Source of the DNA: Dirofilaria immitis
Lineage: Eukaryota > Nematoda > Chromadorea > Rhabditida > Onchocercidae
Assembly: GCA_024305405.1 (NCBI GenBank)
Contig: JAKNDB010000067.1
Location: 1,320,001-1,384,000 of the forward strand
Direction of reading: 5' to 3'
DNA: 64,000 nucleotides
This document shows, piece after piece, positions 36,828 to 48,524 of the stretch (position 1 is its first letter; each line of letters starts with the position of its first letter). The notes below the pieces were generated by a model. The model was not told where the DNA came from, did not search any database, and was given only the letters and a program-made list of their open reading frames with translations. The translations under genes and the position numbers were made by a program.

Positions 36828-37750
36828 CTAAGGGTACAATACGTTTATTGGTCGATTTAGCAGTTTTCCATGTGGCATTTCTATTATAGCGTTCCTAGCC
36901 TCTCCATCGCTTTCCTTTTTAATTTCTTTTATTCTTGCTAATTTCCACATACCACGAGGAATTTCTGGTTCGTTGACCAACACGATTTCGTTTTCATAAG
37001 GTCTTCTTACTTCTGCACCTTTTGGGGAATTATGTTCTCTTTGAGTTCGCTCTCTGAGGCTAGTTAAATACTCCCTTTTCCATATTTCCCAGAATGTGTC
37101 TAAGGTCTTGAGAGTGTTAGACCAATACCTTTTGACAATCCTAGTTTCATTCTTGATAGAAAGAGGACCAAGATAGTCCAATCCAATATTTTCGAATGTT
37201 CGAGTACGTTCAATTTTTGGAAGATTAAGCATAATTGGTAACTTAAATGGTTTTGTCTTCCATCTTTTACAGCTTCTGCATTTGTTTAATACTCGCTTGA
37301 CTTCAGTTCTCCCTTTGGGTATCCAATATTCTGTTCTCAATTCTGAAAGCGTGTGAGCAATACCTGCATGGTAGAGTTTCTCATGTTGGCGTTGTATAAA
37401 AATTTCAATTATGTGATTATGTCTTGGGAGATAGATTAAATGCGAATTACTTTCATACTGTTTTAGATTGTCTAATCGGGTTTTGAATTTCCAACAACCA
37501 TCCCTTTCATCGTAGTACAGACTGCATTTGTTTATTTCTTCTTCAGTTATTCCTTCAGATTGCGTTTGCTTGATCAAGACTATATTTGCTAATATAAGAT
37601 CTGCTACTGTTAGTTGACTTCTGTACATCCGATAAGGAGTGTAACCATGAAAGTTTCCCTTTGTTATGGAATTTATGAATTTCAACGCCCATGCAGTAAC
37701 TCTCAATAATCTTGACCATTTACTAAAACGACTCGCGTCTATAAGTTTAA
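36828..37750 (-). pseudogene. BEL/Pao RNase H tail and integrase, internally deleted
   Basis: Minus-strand reading starts with the RNase H/linker motif IDASRFSKWSRLLRVTAWAL and continues into the integrase H2C2 zinc domain (LYHAGIAHTLSELRTEYWIP, C..C). GLDYLGPLSIK then marks the start of the rve catalytic fold. The catalytic core, with its acidic triad, is missing between about 37125 and 37145. The reading resumes in the C-terminal part (WEIWKREYL and the ARIKEI..G.AR beta-barrel seen at the end of Pao integrases). An arginine/serine-rich tail runs past 36828 towards the env-like frames. Confidence 0.82.
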
Positions 37751-37826
37751 AAGTTTTATTTATAACAACTTGTTTTGTAACCTTTACTACGGAGATTTCA
37801 TTTCCTTCTTCATTTTTGTATTCCCT

Positions 37827-38363
37827 TCAAAGTTGCGCTGTTACTTGTGGGCCAATTTCAGATACTTCTTTTAGATTACCTTGACTTATATGACCCGATG
37901 TTAGGCTACGAATGGCTGTCTCAAGATCCTTATTATATAACTTTAAAGTAGTTTTGACTTCCCTACCTTGACTTAATAATCGTAAAATACCTTTTTCTTG
38001 ATCGGCCATTTCGATATAAATTTCTTCCTCTTCTTTCTTTCTTGCTGCATTTGTCGTTTTCTGGATATAGTCGAGCCAATTGTTATTGATAATTTCAAGA
38101 ATACTAACATATTGCTCGATTCGTTCCAATTTTTCTCCAATGGTTCGTTTTTGAACTTCGTATAGGTGACGCGTTTCTTCCTGCGTTAATTGTTGATCGA
38201 CCGGCGATAAATCCGATAAATCCAATTCGTTTATTTCGGTGAGCAGTAGCTCAAGTTTCTCTAATGTCGGTTGAGCGCTTTTGATTAAGCTGGTTACATC
38301 CCGGTGATTTCCCGGCTCGTGGCACCAAAAATTTGTTGTGGAAGGTTTTTGTTGCGGGGACAA
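37827..38363 (-). pseudogene. BEL/Pao gag N-terminal part
   Basis: 178 codons on the minus strand, starting inside the 5' LTR edge. The usable part begins after the primer-binding site and is rich in charged coiled-coil-type helices (LEKLELLLTEINELDLSD, VQKRTIGEKLERIEQYV), typical of the BEL/Pao gag N-terminus. It stops at 37827 beside the deletion that joins it to the RNase H tail; the capsid and zinc-knuckle parts are absent. Confidence 0.7.
38311..38327 (-). promoter_or_regulatory. Primer-binding site of the LTR element
   Basis: Immediately inside the 5' LTR, the + strand reads CCCGGCTCGTGGCACCA. This looks like the 3' end of a tRNA with its CCA, so the minus strand would pair with that tRNA as primer. 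The tRNA identity is not determined here. Confidence 0.75.
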
Positions 38364-38723
38364 TCAACAAGTGAGAAATTTTTATTAGAAAAAAACAACA
38401 AGGTTGCATCTGTTGCTGTGATTGTGATTATATAGGGCGATAAAAGGGGCGTGATGAGAAAAAAAATTTGGATTGAAAAGATTTGTAAATGGATAAAACA
38501 GATGTTTTAAGAGGAACAAATGATGAATAATGTGGGAAAGGATTTTGGGTGAATGATGAATAAGAAAATTTAAATAAATGTTTTGATTAGTGTGAAAAAC
38601 AGGAAATCGTTGATGGCTTAGTGTGAGAAACAGGAAATCGTTGATGGCTTAATTATTTGTTACAAACAATGTATTTTTAGGAATTTTATAAATTTGAAAT
38701 AATTTCCTCTCGGTTTCCCGATA
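38334..38723 (-). repeat. 5' LTR of the 34726-38723 element
   Basis: 390 bp. Differs from the other LTR by scattered substitutions and by a 31-bp tandem duplication (38590-38620 and 38621-38651). Confidence 0.85.
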
Positions 38724-38879
38724 GATATTATATTTGTTATCACTGTTATCATGAAACTTTTTGTGGCTAATATTTGATCGCTTACTAGACGTTTGAAAAA
38801 CTCACTTTTGATGTCGAGAAATTAAAAACTTTGTTAAGGATTTGTTATGCAACGAATTTTTGTTGTGACGGATTTTATT

Positions 38880-39305
38880 TTTCATGACTACGATACACAA
38901 ATTCATTGAGGAATATCGACAATATAATCAATAGTTTAGTTCTAGGAAATTATATCTAGCTTCTTAATGCTAAGAGTATTAACAACTGATCCTTCGTTTT
39001 TCGAAGTCTGGTATTCATCACACCTGTCCAACCTTTATTATCATTCTCCTCATCCATTCTAGGCGGTCCTTTTGCCCGTAGTAGACCGGAAGCTTGAAAT
39101 AAAATTTGCGGATACTCTAAAGTCTGCCTTCAAACATATTCTTCTTCACTTAAAAATAGCCCGTCGAGAAACTGACTTGGATCACGAAAAGGATACAGAT
39201 AACCAGTAAAGAATGCATCGATAATGGCTATCTGAAATTGATTTTGTTCATAAATAGTAGGAACATTTTAAATTTCTTTTCAAATATTCAAATTTTAATC
39301 GTTAA
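38880..39305 (-). pseudogene. Mini-collagen relic R2
   Basis: Near-identical to relic R1 (13100-13440) and R3 (50150-50565). Same lost triplets, same AKGPP remnant. Homology with R3 begins right at the insertion border of the LTR element. Confidence 0.75.
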
Positions 39306-39866
39306 AATCAGCTTTTCCATCTAATTCGATCAACTTGACTTTTTATCATTTATTTAATCTTTCTTGCTTTAATTTTGAATCATCATATATCATAGATACT
39401 ATCAGTGACTTCCTATGTCGCATATTGCCGCATTCAATACAATTATTCTACAATGAATTCTTGAAATGATTCTTTATTTTATGAATTTTAGAAAGATTCA
39501 TATCTGAAATTCTAATATCCTATTATAAATATATTTGTTTTTGAAATTAGTCCCATTGATTTCAATTTAAATTTCAAAATCCTTTTCTGACATTCCTGAT
39601 AATATTATGTTGGTTCTTATAGGAGAAATCTCTAAATTTCACGATTATAAATTGACTCTTACATTTCCGAAAAGTTAGATTTTTTAAGAGAAACATTTTA
39701 ATTCTGATCTACCAATCATGATTTATCCCAACGAATTATGGATTATAAATAAGAAGATGAATTCATCCGTGGAAAATTTCTATTGGGAAGACGATCTTTG
39801 AAAAAATTTAAATACTCCGTTTAGCACCTTTTTTCATCATTTTCAAAATTTCAAGCCATCAAAAAT

Positions 39867-40354
39867 ATGATATTCGAAAAATTTCTACTATTTGTGATTA
39901 CAATCAATTTCAGATTGTCAGTACCAATGCACATTTTTAATATTTCTCTATTGATTACCTCTTCAATATTTTTCTATTTTTTATTATCTTCCACGGCCCA
40001 AGTAAGTTTACCAAGTGATCGTTTTTAGGTAAAAATCACTAAGAGAAAATGAAAATCAGAGAAAAATGATAATCAGACATTTGAAATCGAGCTTCAAAAC
40101 ATTCGCAAATTTTTTTGCAGGCTTGCAGCCCATTACAGGCAATGGGACCGCCTGGAACAGATGGACAGAATGGTCAAAAAGGATTGCCAGGGCCACCAGG
40201 AAAACAAGGACATCGAGGAAAAGAGGGACCGGTTGGAGATCGAGGAGATCCGGGACCAAGAGGCCTTCCCGGACATCAAGGACAATATGGACCGCAGGGC
40301 GATCAAGGACGCAAAGGACTGAAGGGACCACCAGGAATAGCGATAGCGAGATGA
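39867..40354 (+). CDS. Mini-collagen copy 4
   Basis: Exon 1 is 39867-40001 (45 codons) and exon 2 is 40121-40354; phase 0; 122 residues. Same architecture as copy 2: hydrophobic N-terminus, ACSPLQAM, 22 Gly-X-Y triplets with [12 protein letters not shown] and [10 protein letters not shown], ending IAR. The proline positions changed in copy 2 are intact here, so this looks the least damaged of its subtype. Upstream flank is shared but shorter (starts about 39310). Convergent with fragment U copy 2. Confidence 0.77.
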
Positions 40355-41476
40355 TAAAATAACAGAATATGAAAAAACTGAAAAAATAAGCTAATTCCTC
40401 CTTATCATATCAGTTTTTTAATTTGGATATTTTCAACATTAGTGTATCATAAATGTGTTCATTTTATTTTATTACCAAATTCACAGGTTAGGTCGTAATC
40501 GATATCTTAACAAATTTTGCCTTTAAGTTTTGAAATATATCATCTCGATTTTCTGACACAAATGGTTTATTGTATTTTTCAAATTACAATTTGATGAAAT
40601 TACTATTGCTGTGATATTAATCTATTACTATTGCTATTATGTTAATCATCCTTAATAATGTTAGACCTAACCTCAGACTCTACGGAAACATAATCAGAAG
40701 AAGAATCATCATGAATAATATTTGTTGCCGTCCATAGAATATATATACATAGAGTTGAATTGCGATATATACATATCAGAACAAAGAATGAAAGATAAAT
40801 GATATTTCAAATATACACGAAAGCTTTGGTCGTTATAACATTCCAGACAATTGGCATAGATTTCAATATCTTAAACTAATGCATCAAGCTGACTGAAAGA
40901 TGAGAACAAAGGGCCTTTGTGCTGAGATTTGAATAAATGATCCATTTCTTTGAGAGACATCACAAATTTCTACGATACAAAATTCTCAATTCCCCTCTCC
41001 CCATATTTATAAGATGAAACATCATGTATTTTCAGATATTCTGATAATCGGTGGGGCAAAGAAAGCATAAAGGAAGGCAAGAAATCTTTCATTTATATCA
41101 GTGTATCAATTTGTATTATTTTTGGTATCAACTTATTGTGGATGTGTTCATCTGATTGTGTCGGGGAGATCCACAGCGTGAAATCTTAATCGATGTCTCA
41201 AGGAATTCGTCTGCAAACATTAAGATTTTGAATTCGGATTTTCTGAAGCAAATGATTTCAGATCACGACATTATCATACTGCCAACATTTCTGATAAAAT
41301 TTTACGAATCAGAATCTAATTTATTTTTGATCTCAATAAAATATTTGAAACACCCCAAAGAAGTATTTTAATGCATGGAATGTTCGGGACAAAAAAATTT
41401 ATTATATTTGTCCGTCTTCTACATACTTCACTTCAAGTTTTTCTTCTGTCAGTATATTCTATTTTTTTAAAGCAAT

Positions 41477-41819
41477 TTATGATCGCTCTTTTGCTGTTTT
41501 TAACAGTTTGACGGGATTATTGCTACTAAGAGTTGAAGGAGGTGGACTAATTGATTTCAGTCTGAAGGAATGAATCTCTTGTTGATCTAGAATCCCCGGT
41601 TTCTTCCTCATTATCGCTTTCATCGCACTCTGTTGATGGCTTTTTTGATAAGAACAGGTTTTCACAGCGTTTGATGACTTTACTGATGATAAGGTTAAAA
41701 CTAAATAGAGAAATGGAGGTTTCGGTTGATGATACAAATTGGATCACCCAGCAATGAATTGCGTATTGATTGAGGAGATTAAAGTGTTGAAGGATTCTGT
41801 TTCTCGACATTTGCCTCAA
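41477..41819 (-). pseudogene. Unrecognised gene fragment U, copy 2
   Basis: Mirror of 21800-22141. With six A's at the run that has five in copy 1, the minus-strand frame passes into KPSTECDESDNEEETG. It is then thrown off by an extra G (GGGG against GGG), so that DQQEIHSFRLKSISPPPS lies in a second frame, ending at 41477. Each copy is open exactly where the other is broken. Confidence 0.5.
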
Positions 41820-42130
41820 TTATAATTCGAGGTGCAATTGAGCTTTAAGCTGAGTATTGATCTGATTGTTTTTTTGAATCAAATCGCAAAATATTTAATT
41901 TTCAATCAAATGAAACTAAAGTCACTGCATTTAGAATTCTCGCAAAAATCACAATTTTATATTACTGATAGCAATATTTTGCGTTGAAGATTTTGCGAAT
42001 CTATTTGTTGTCGTGTGAAATTTTCAAAATTTGTCTAAGATATCACGATGTTCTATGACATAATAATATTCAGAGTAGGAAGAATTTAATGATATTGATT
42101 GCTTGCAATTATTTATCTGTTTATCATCAC

Positions 42131-42560
42131 TTGTATTGTTTATAACTATAATTATAATACTTTTTTATCTTTATAATACGCTAAAAGTTAAAACCTAGAA
42201 ATTTTCCTTTATATGAAAATATATTAAAATGAATCATTTTTTCTTGATTTAACAAAAAGAAGCCTAGAATTAATTATAAGTATGAGTCTCTTAATCTAAT
42301 AGTATCAACAATGATTAATAATAGCAATAGTATTAATAATAATAATATCAAATGCATTGTGAGTAATTAATTAGGTATACAATGCCGAACATTTTGCATA
42401 TCAAAAAAAATGAATGGTTTCTTTAAATATCATAATTTAGCAAAATTCTTAAATATCTAGAATAACATTGCAAAGTAAATGCAATAATTGTATATCATAT
42501 AGAAAAAAAGGAAAAAAGACTAGTTCATTAAATGAAACAATATATAATTAATTCATTGCC
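42131..42560. other. Spacer shared in part with 14640-14850
   Basis: AT-rich; contains the ATCAACAATGATTAATAATAGC repeat-like stretch also seen at 14664-14720. No gene. Confidence 0.5.
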
Positions 42561-42569
42561 GGATGATTC

Positions 42570-42820
42570 AATTAATTTCATTTATTGAAACCTCTACTTC
42601 CATTTCTCCATTTAATTTAATCTCGTCACCTGCAGTATCACTTAAAAACGTTCTAAAAATTTGCTCTTCTCAAGAAACCATTGGTGGAATGCGACGAAAG
42701 TGATAATGATAAGGAAAAAAGAAACCGCGGATTTCAGATCAACAAGAGATTCATTCCTTTAAACTTAATCCAGTCAGTCGACCTTCTTCAAACTTGGTGG
42801 CAGTAATTTAGTGAAACTAA
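42570..42820 (+). pseudogene. Unrecognised gene fragment U, diverged copy 3
   Basis: Clearly related to copies 1 and 2 but older. Keeps FIETSTSISPFNLI, then VECDESDNDKEK in one frame and DQQEIHSFKLNPVSRPSSNL in another. The same segments are preserved at protein level. Convergent with the degenerate collagen at 43230-43610, the same arrangement as in the two D5 copies. Confidence 0.45.
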
Positions 42821-43229
42821 TAGAAGTAGAACAATGGGCGATCATGAATTGCTTTGGACAAATAGAATATGACAATAGAAGGCAAAAAAATAAAAGATAG
42901 GGAAAGAACGAATATATTGAAAAAGAAAAATCGTTTCTCAATTATTTAAAAATTTTATTGAATTTAAAAAATTAGATATTTGATTTGTGAAATTTTATAA
43001 AAAATGTTGATAATATGGTGAAATTGTGATTGGAAATTAAAGTAGGTCATTTGCTTTACAAAAGTCATATATTTCAACGTTTTTCATATTTCAACGTTTG
43101 CAAACAAATTTCATTACAATTTAATGTTATGGATCTCGTAGCGTAATAAGATAGATTGATACATCTACGGTACACTGATGCCCAAAATAAGCCAAGTTAA
43201 AAATTAATAAAACGAAGAGGAACTGCTTC

Positions 43230-43610
43230 CTTATTTTCCTGGTATCACTATTCCCTTCAGTCCTTTCATTCCTTGAGTTCTTGATCGCCATGCAGTTCAT
43301 GTTGCCCTCGACCTCCGAAAATGACTCTTCTGGCTCTCCTCGATCACCAAATACTCGCCTCTTTCCCCGAAGTCCTGAAACTTCTGGCAGCCTGTAGTTT
43401 TTTGAATCATTCCGTTCATCTGGCCGAGACTGTCATATTGCTTGTGATGAACCACAAGTCTGAAAATAAAACTTGTGAATAGTTGAAGTCTGTTTACAAA
43501 CTCATTCTTTCTCACCTAAAATAATACATTGCTGAACTTACTTGGACCACGAAAAAAGTTTTACTGCTTGTTGCTTTCATTATCTGCCAAATCACAATGG
43601 CAATCGACAA
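43230..43610 (-). pseudogene. Degenerate collagen R4
   Basis: Minus strand: hydrophobic exon ending GTCCAA before GTAAGT (43549), TTTTATTTTCAG acceptor (43461), then TCGSSQAI-stop and a residual GLRGKRRVFGDRGEPEES that lines up with [13 protein letters not shown]. Most glycines are replaced, so it cannot make a triple helix. Confidence 0.7.
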
Positions 43611-44680
43611 AAAAATTAAAAATTCAATTGATGAATTACTGACAAACATTTAATTAAATTTTCTGATCAAAGAGAGCAGCAAATCAAAATAAAAGACTGA
43701 AATACTTCAGGATTTCGGACAAATTTAAATTTATACTGAAATCGCTAATTGCAATGAAACATTGAAATTCACCTGTTATTTGATATAAATCCTATTTTTC
43801 ATTCAAAATATTTTTTTAATTTTAATTTTTGTGTTCTTAACCGTGAATATCAATTATTTGTTTTTTCAAATTCGAATTTAAAATTTTTAGTTTTCGATTT
43901 CGAGTTCAAATTTCAGTATTTTCATAAATACTAATTAATCATTAATTAATAAATGATTTTTTTATCTGACGCTACTCTAATTGCTTGCAGCGAATTAACA
44001 AAAATTCAAACAATTAATTAATTGACATCCAAATTTGTACATTTCCTTTCTTCGAATATTTAATAAATCATTACATTATTATCCAAAAATGGAAGCATAT
44101 GTATATATTTGCAAATGAACGATAAATAATGGTGGTAAATAGCAAATATTTAATGCCATAAGTTGTTAGTAATTTAATACTATATGAATTAGTATAATAT
44201 TTATAATTGTTTTACGTAATACCAATCAAATTCAAATACCTAAAAAATTAAAATATTTAATTTAAAATTATGAAACGCTGTAAGTAGATTTTAAGCAAAC
44301 AGAGGAGAAGGAGAGGAGGAAAATAAAATGCAAATACATGAAATGCAGAATTTATATGGCTTATTTAAACAATTCATTTCAGTAAAATTGAAGTACTGAA
44401 GGAGTCTACGCTTAGATTAAAGAAAGTTTTCAGAAACTTCGAAAAATATAAACTTAATTATCATACAAAGACGATCAGATGAAAGTATTTCAAATTCTTA
44501 TTATACCCGTATAACCAAAATTATCGAAAAAAAAGGCGAAAGCAAAGTAAAATCTTGAAAATTCTGGAAAATTTTAAATTTTAAAGATGAAATCAAGAAT
44601 TCTGGAAATATTTTTTTATAGTTCATTTCTGATTGAATATTTAACAATAAATTTCGTTACTTTCAAAAGGAAAATTTCAG
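43611..44680. other. Gene-free AT-rich region
   Basis: No motif or repeat recognised. It probably includes the 3' UTR of the minus-strand gene ending at 44681. Confidence 0.5.
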
Positions 44681-45674
44681 TCAAATACTAGTTAGAATAG
44701 ATGGTGGCCGTGGTGGTATTTTCGCTGAAATTCTGGAAATCGGTGATTCCGGAGGTGGTGTCAATGGTTCCATTAATGATGTTGGAGTACTGCTTAGATG
44801 TTGTGATAGCGTCAAAGCTATCTTAGATTGTGATTGTGTCATATCTGCATATTTCTTCTAAAAATTAAAATATAAAAATAATTCCGACACGCAAAAAATA
44901 TAAGGACTGCGGGATCAGCACTCACTTCGTTCCCCACCAGTTGTTACCAAAAGAAACAGACGAACGAACAAACTTAACATCCAGATCGATCATTTACTTT
45001 GAAAAGTTTTTCAATTTATCACAAAGAAGTACAAATTTAAAATTGAAAAAGAAAGCAAAACCTTTTCTCGTCGTTCTAATCGGTTGTATGCAAGCAAAAT
45101 CAATAAAGCAATCGCTAAAGCAAAAACGATAAGAAATAAAAACAAAATCACAATTTCAGAAAGTTGTGATAAACCGTTATGAGCACCAAACAGTAATGTG
45201 CAATCAGCGATATGATTAAGTCTGCAAATGAAATATTTTTGAAAATTTTAGAAAAAATAATTAAAATCAAATTTTGCTGTTCGTTTCATAATAGAATTTT
45301 GTAAAAATAAACATTTTAAGTCGAAAAAAATTCAATAAATTGAAATAAAAGAAGCAAAGACTTATAAATTTTATGATAAATATCAAAAATTATGTTTATT
45401 CTAATATATTGCAGAATTTAGATTTGTTAATTATGTATTAAATTTTTCAACCTTATCAATCATATTATTATACGCAGTGATTTGGATATAATTTATTGTT
45501 TATTGATAGAATTTATTATAACCTATAAACAAGTGATCCTTCAAGATGTCCAGGTGTTGTGCAATAAGTATGTTCATATTGTAGCTCACGTCGATAAACA
45601 TAACGATCCAACATATGACGCTTTAATTCTTCCACGTAACACGTACAATCTAATGGATTACCGTGTAAATTAAC
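44681..45674 (-). CDS. Leucine-rich-repeat transmembrane protein, last three exons
   Basis: Minus-strand exons 45674-45523, 45221-45062 and 44857-44681 join in consistent phase (2, then 0). The first encodes an LRR C-terminal cap (LHGNPLDCTCYVEELK, then CTTPGHLEGSLVY). The second completes the cap cysteine (HIADC) and carries a membrane span (VILFLFLIVFALAIALLILL) followed by the basic stop-transfer NRLERREK. The third is a short Ser/Pro-rich cytoplasmic tail (LMEPLTPPPESPISR) ending at TGA 44681-44683. This fits a type I surface receptor or adhesion protein. The leucine-rich repeats themselves should lie in exons further right on the minus strand, but I find none before the collagen unit at 46.6 kb. 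Either a long intron contains the duplications, or the 5' part was lost. Family member not identified. Confidence 0.82.
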
Positions 45675-46560
45675 CTTAAAAATATGAAAGGTAAAAAAGA
45701 ATAGGAAAGATTGACAACTACTAATTCGAATAATTTGGCAAATAAAATATTAAAATTTTAATTTAATTGCAATTGATAAGATTATTCATTTCCTGATCTT
45801 TCTACTCTAATCAATCGTTGCTTTTTAACATTTGTTCCTTTGGATATTTTTCATTTCAAATAAACATTATCCATTATTACTCATTGCTTATTAGTTATTA
45901 TTATCACCCATTTTTATTACTTGAAATATTTTATCATATTAAAAGATAATCTAAGTTTTTCTCTCAGAAATTTCATAACTGATTGAACAATGTACATTTT
46001 CCTTCAGATTTAAAAAATTTTAATAATTCAGAAAACTCTGAATAAACTATCATCCTTCATTAATATTTCCTGAGATAACGACACTTATTATTAACAGATT
46101 GGATGTTTAAACAAAATGATAAATAAAAGTTGCAAAAGAATGGAAAAAACTGTTTTCATATTTGTTATCACGACTATTCGTCACAATAACTTCCAACTTT
46201 TTCAGAATCTTCAATTATGCCTGCACTTTCAAACATATTTACTACCATTTGTCATATATTTTCCTTTTCATGTCTTTAATTTATTTCTTTTTCTTATATT
46301 GTTATATATTTGAACAGCAAAATATTTTGATTTTAATCCACCGAAGCTAAATTTATTATATTCAAAATTCTTACAAGAATCATAATTTCATATTAATCAT
46401 GATGATAGCACTGAAAGAAGAATGTACATCTGTGAATCTATTAATTATCTTGTATAGTGAAGACTGAAAACAGTCAATCTTTTCCTTGATGTGCAAAACG
46501 TTATGTTTAATTATTCTTAGTGCATATCAAAAATATATTATTATTATCGCTATTCAGATA
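45675..46560. other. Gene-free region upstream of the LRR exons
   Basis: Searched on the minus strand for LxxLxLxxN-type repeats; none seen. Open frames at 46116-46350 (+) are AT-rich and hydrophobic without a motif. Confidence 0.5.
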
Positions 46561-47628
46561 TCATTTTAAACATCAGTATTGTTGTTATAGCTAACTTTCG
46601 ACTTTTGTTCTTAAAAAACACGATGGCTAGAAAGCGATGAGTTTTTTAGCCCAACATCTATAAACAAAGTTTAATTGCAGTCAGATTATGATTAAAATTA
46701 CGCTAAGCTAAATATAGAATGATCAAGATGTTTGTTTTGTAACGATATGTGGAAGAAAAATCTAGACACCTAGTTTCTTATGCTATCTTGATGAAATGCT
46801 TTATATTGTCAATGGTGTACTGAAAATGAACAGTAAAAGGCAGCAAAGAATAATCCCGTTTTTGTTATAATAATCATGATGATCTTCTACATTGCAATAA
46901 ATTGTTTCGCATATACAGAAAGCTAAAAATAGCATAGACTGAAAGTTTTATGATATATTTAGGTAAACGGAAAATCCAAGACGGATGATTAACTTGCAAA
47001 CATCCGGCATTATTCAAATTTTTGAATCATTGCAATTTATCGAATTTTTGAAATCTGTTTTTCCATCTAATCCCAATTCGATCAACTTGATTTTTATCAT
47101 TTATTTAATCTTCTGTTCTCAAATTTTAAATCATAAGGTTTATAATAACTTTCACAGATACTATCAATGACTTCCTATGTCGCATATTGCCGCATTCGAT
47201 ACAATTATTCTACAGTGAATTCCTGAAATGGTTCTTTATTTTATAAATTTTAGAAAGATTCATATCTGAAATTCTAATATCCTATTATAAATATATTTGT
47301 TTTTGAAATTAGTCCCATTGATTTCAATTTAAATTTCAAAATCCTTTTCTGACATTCCCGATAATATTATGATGGTTCTTATAGGAGAAATCTCTAAATT
47401 TCACGATTATAAATTGGCTCTTATATTCCCGAAAAGTTAAATTTTTAAGAGAAACATGTTAATTCTGATCTACCAATTATGATTTATCCCAACGAATTAT
47501 GGATTATAAATAAGAAGATGAATTCATCCGTGGAAAATTTCTATTGGGAAGACGATCTTTGAAGAAATTTAAATACTCCGTTTAGCACCTTTTTTTCGTC
47601 ATTTTCAAAATTTCAAGCCATCAAAAAT

Positions 47629-48253
47629 ATGATATTCGAAAAATTTCTACTATTTGTGATTACAATCAATTTCAGATTGTCAGTACCAATGCACATTTTT
47701 AATATTTCTCTATTGATTACCTCTTCAATATTTTTCTATTTTTTATTATCTTCCACGGCCCAAGTAAGTTCACCAAGTGATCGTTTTTAGGTAAAAAATC
47801 ACTAAGAGAAAATGAAAATCAGAGAAAATGATAATCAGACATTTGAAATCGAGCTTCAAAACATTCGCAAATTTTTTGCAGGCTTGCAGCCCATTACAGG
47901 CAATGGGACCGCCTGGAACAGATGGACAGAATGGTCAAAAAGGATTGCCGGGGCCACCAGGAAAACAAGGACATCGAGGAAAAGAGGGACCGGTTGGAGA
48001 TCGAGGAGATCCGGGACCAAGAGGCAATCCCGGACATCAAGGACAATATGGACCACAGGGCGATCAAGGACGCAAAGGACTGACAGGACCACCAGGGACG
48101 GTGATAGGGGACGATAAAATAAATGATAGAATACGCTGGAATGAACCAGTTCCTCCCGGTCATAGCAGTTTTTTAGTTTGGGTATTTTCGACATTAGTAA
48201 ATCATAAGTGTGCTCATCTTATTGTATGGCGAAATTCAAGAGTTAAGTCGTAA
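47629..48253 (+). CDS. Mini-collagen copy 5, with a shifted C-terminal extension
   Basis: Exon 1 is 47629-47763 (45 codons) and exon 2 starts at 47882; phase 0. The 22 Gly-X-Y triplets are intact, with GNP in place of GLP and GLT in place of GLK. After GPPGTVIG a one-base loss (ATAGGGGACG against ATAGGGAGACG in copies 1 and 6) removes the normal stop near 48116. The frame then reads on for about 45 residues of former 3' UTR to 48253, giving about 168 residues. The tail has no collagen character. Either a recent frameshift or a sequence error in a G run. Confidence 0.68.
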
Positions 48254-48524
48254 TCGATATTTTAGCAAATTTTGTCCATAAATGTTGAAATACAAAATCC
48301 GGATTTTCTGAAACAAGTGATTTATCACAATTTGATGAAATTACTATTGCTATTATATTAATAAAACTATTGCTATTATATTAATCATTCATAATAATGT
48401 TAGATTTAACCTTAGGTTCTACGGACACATAATCAGAAGAAGAATCATCATGAATAGTATTATTTGTTATTGTCCATAGAATATATACTTACATACATAT
48501 ATAGACTTAAATGGCATTATATAT

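Larger units (their letters stand above)
34726..38723 (-). mobile_element. BEL/Pao-like LTR element with envelope-like gene, RT deleted
   Basis: A 4.0-kb insertion flanked by the 5-bp repeat GATAT (34721-34725 and 38724-38728). Both LTRs begin TGTTGTGGAAG (361 and 390 bp) and share most bases. On the minus strand, order is 5' LTR, primer-binding site, gag start, RNase H tail plus integrase, envelope-like frames, 3' LTR. Protease, RT and most of the RNase H are missing, with a junction near 37827, and the integrase core is internally deleted. It therefore could only have moved with help in trans. The homologous empty site, with a single GATAT, is visible at about 49985. Confidence 0.88.
39310..42130 (+). 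repeat. Segmental duplication D5, copy 2 (inverted relative to 21490-23960)
   Basis: The reverse complement of 21490-23960 aligns along collagen 4, its flanks and fragment U. The 40640-41385 stretch is missing from the other copy, whose join is near 22215-22260. Confidence 0.85.

Noticed and set aside
44790..45000. Extra exon of the LRR gene reading FGNNWWGTK with a GTGAGT-like donor
   Set aside because: It would break the phase between the membrane exon and the tail exon, which join cleanly without it.
44941..45132. 63-codon + frame
   Set aside because: Partly antisense to the membrane-span exon of the LRR gene.
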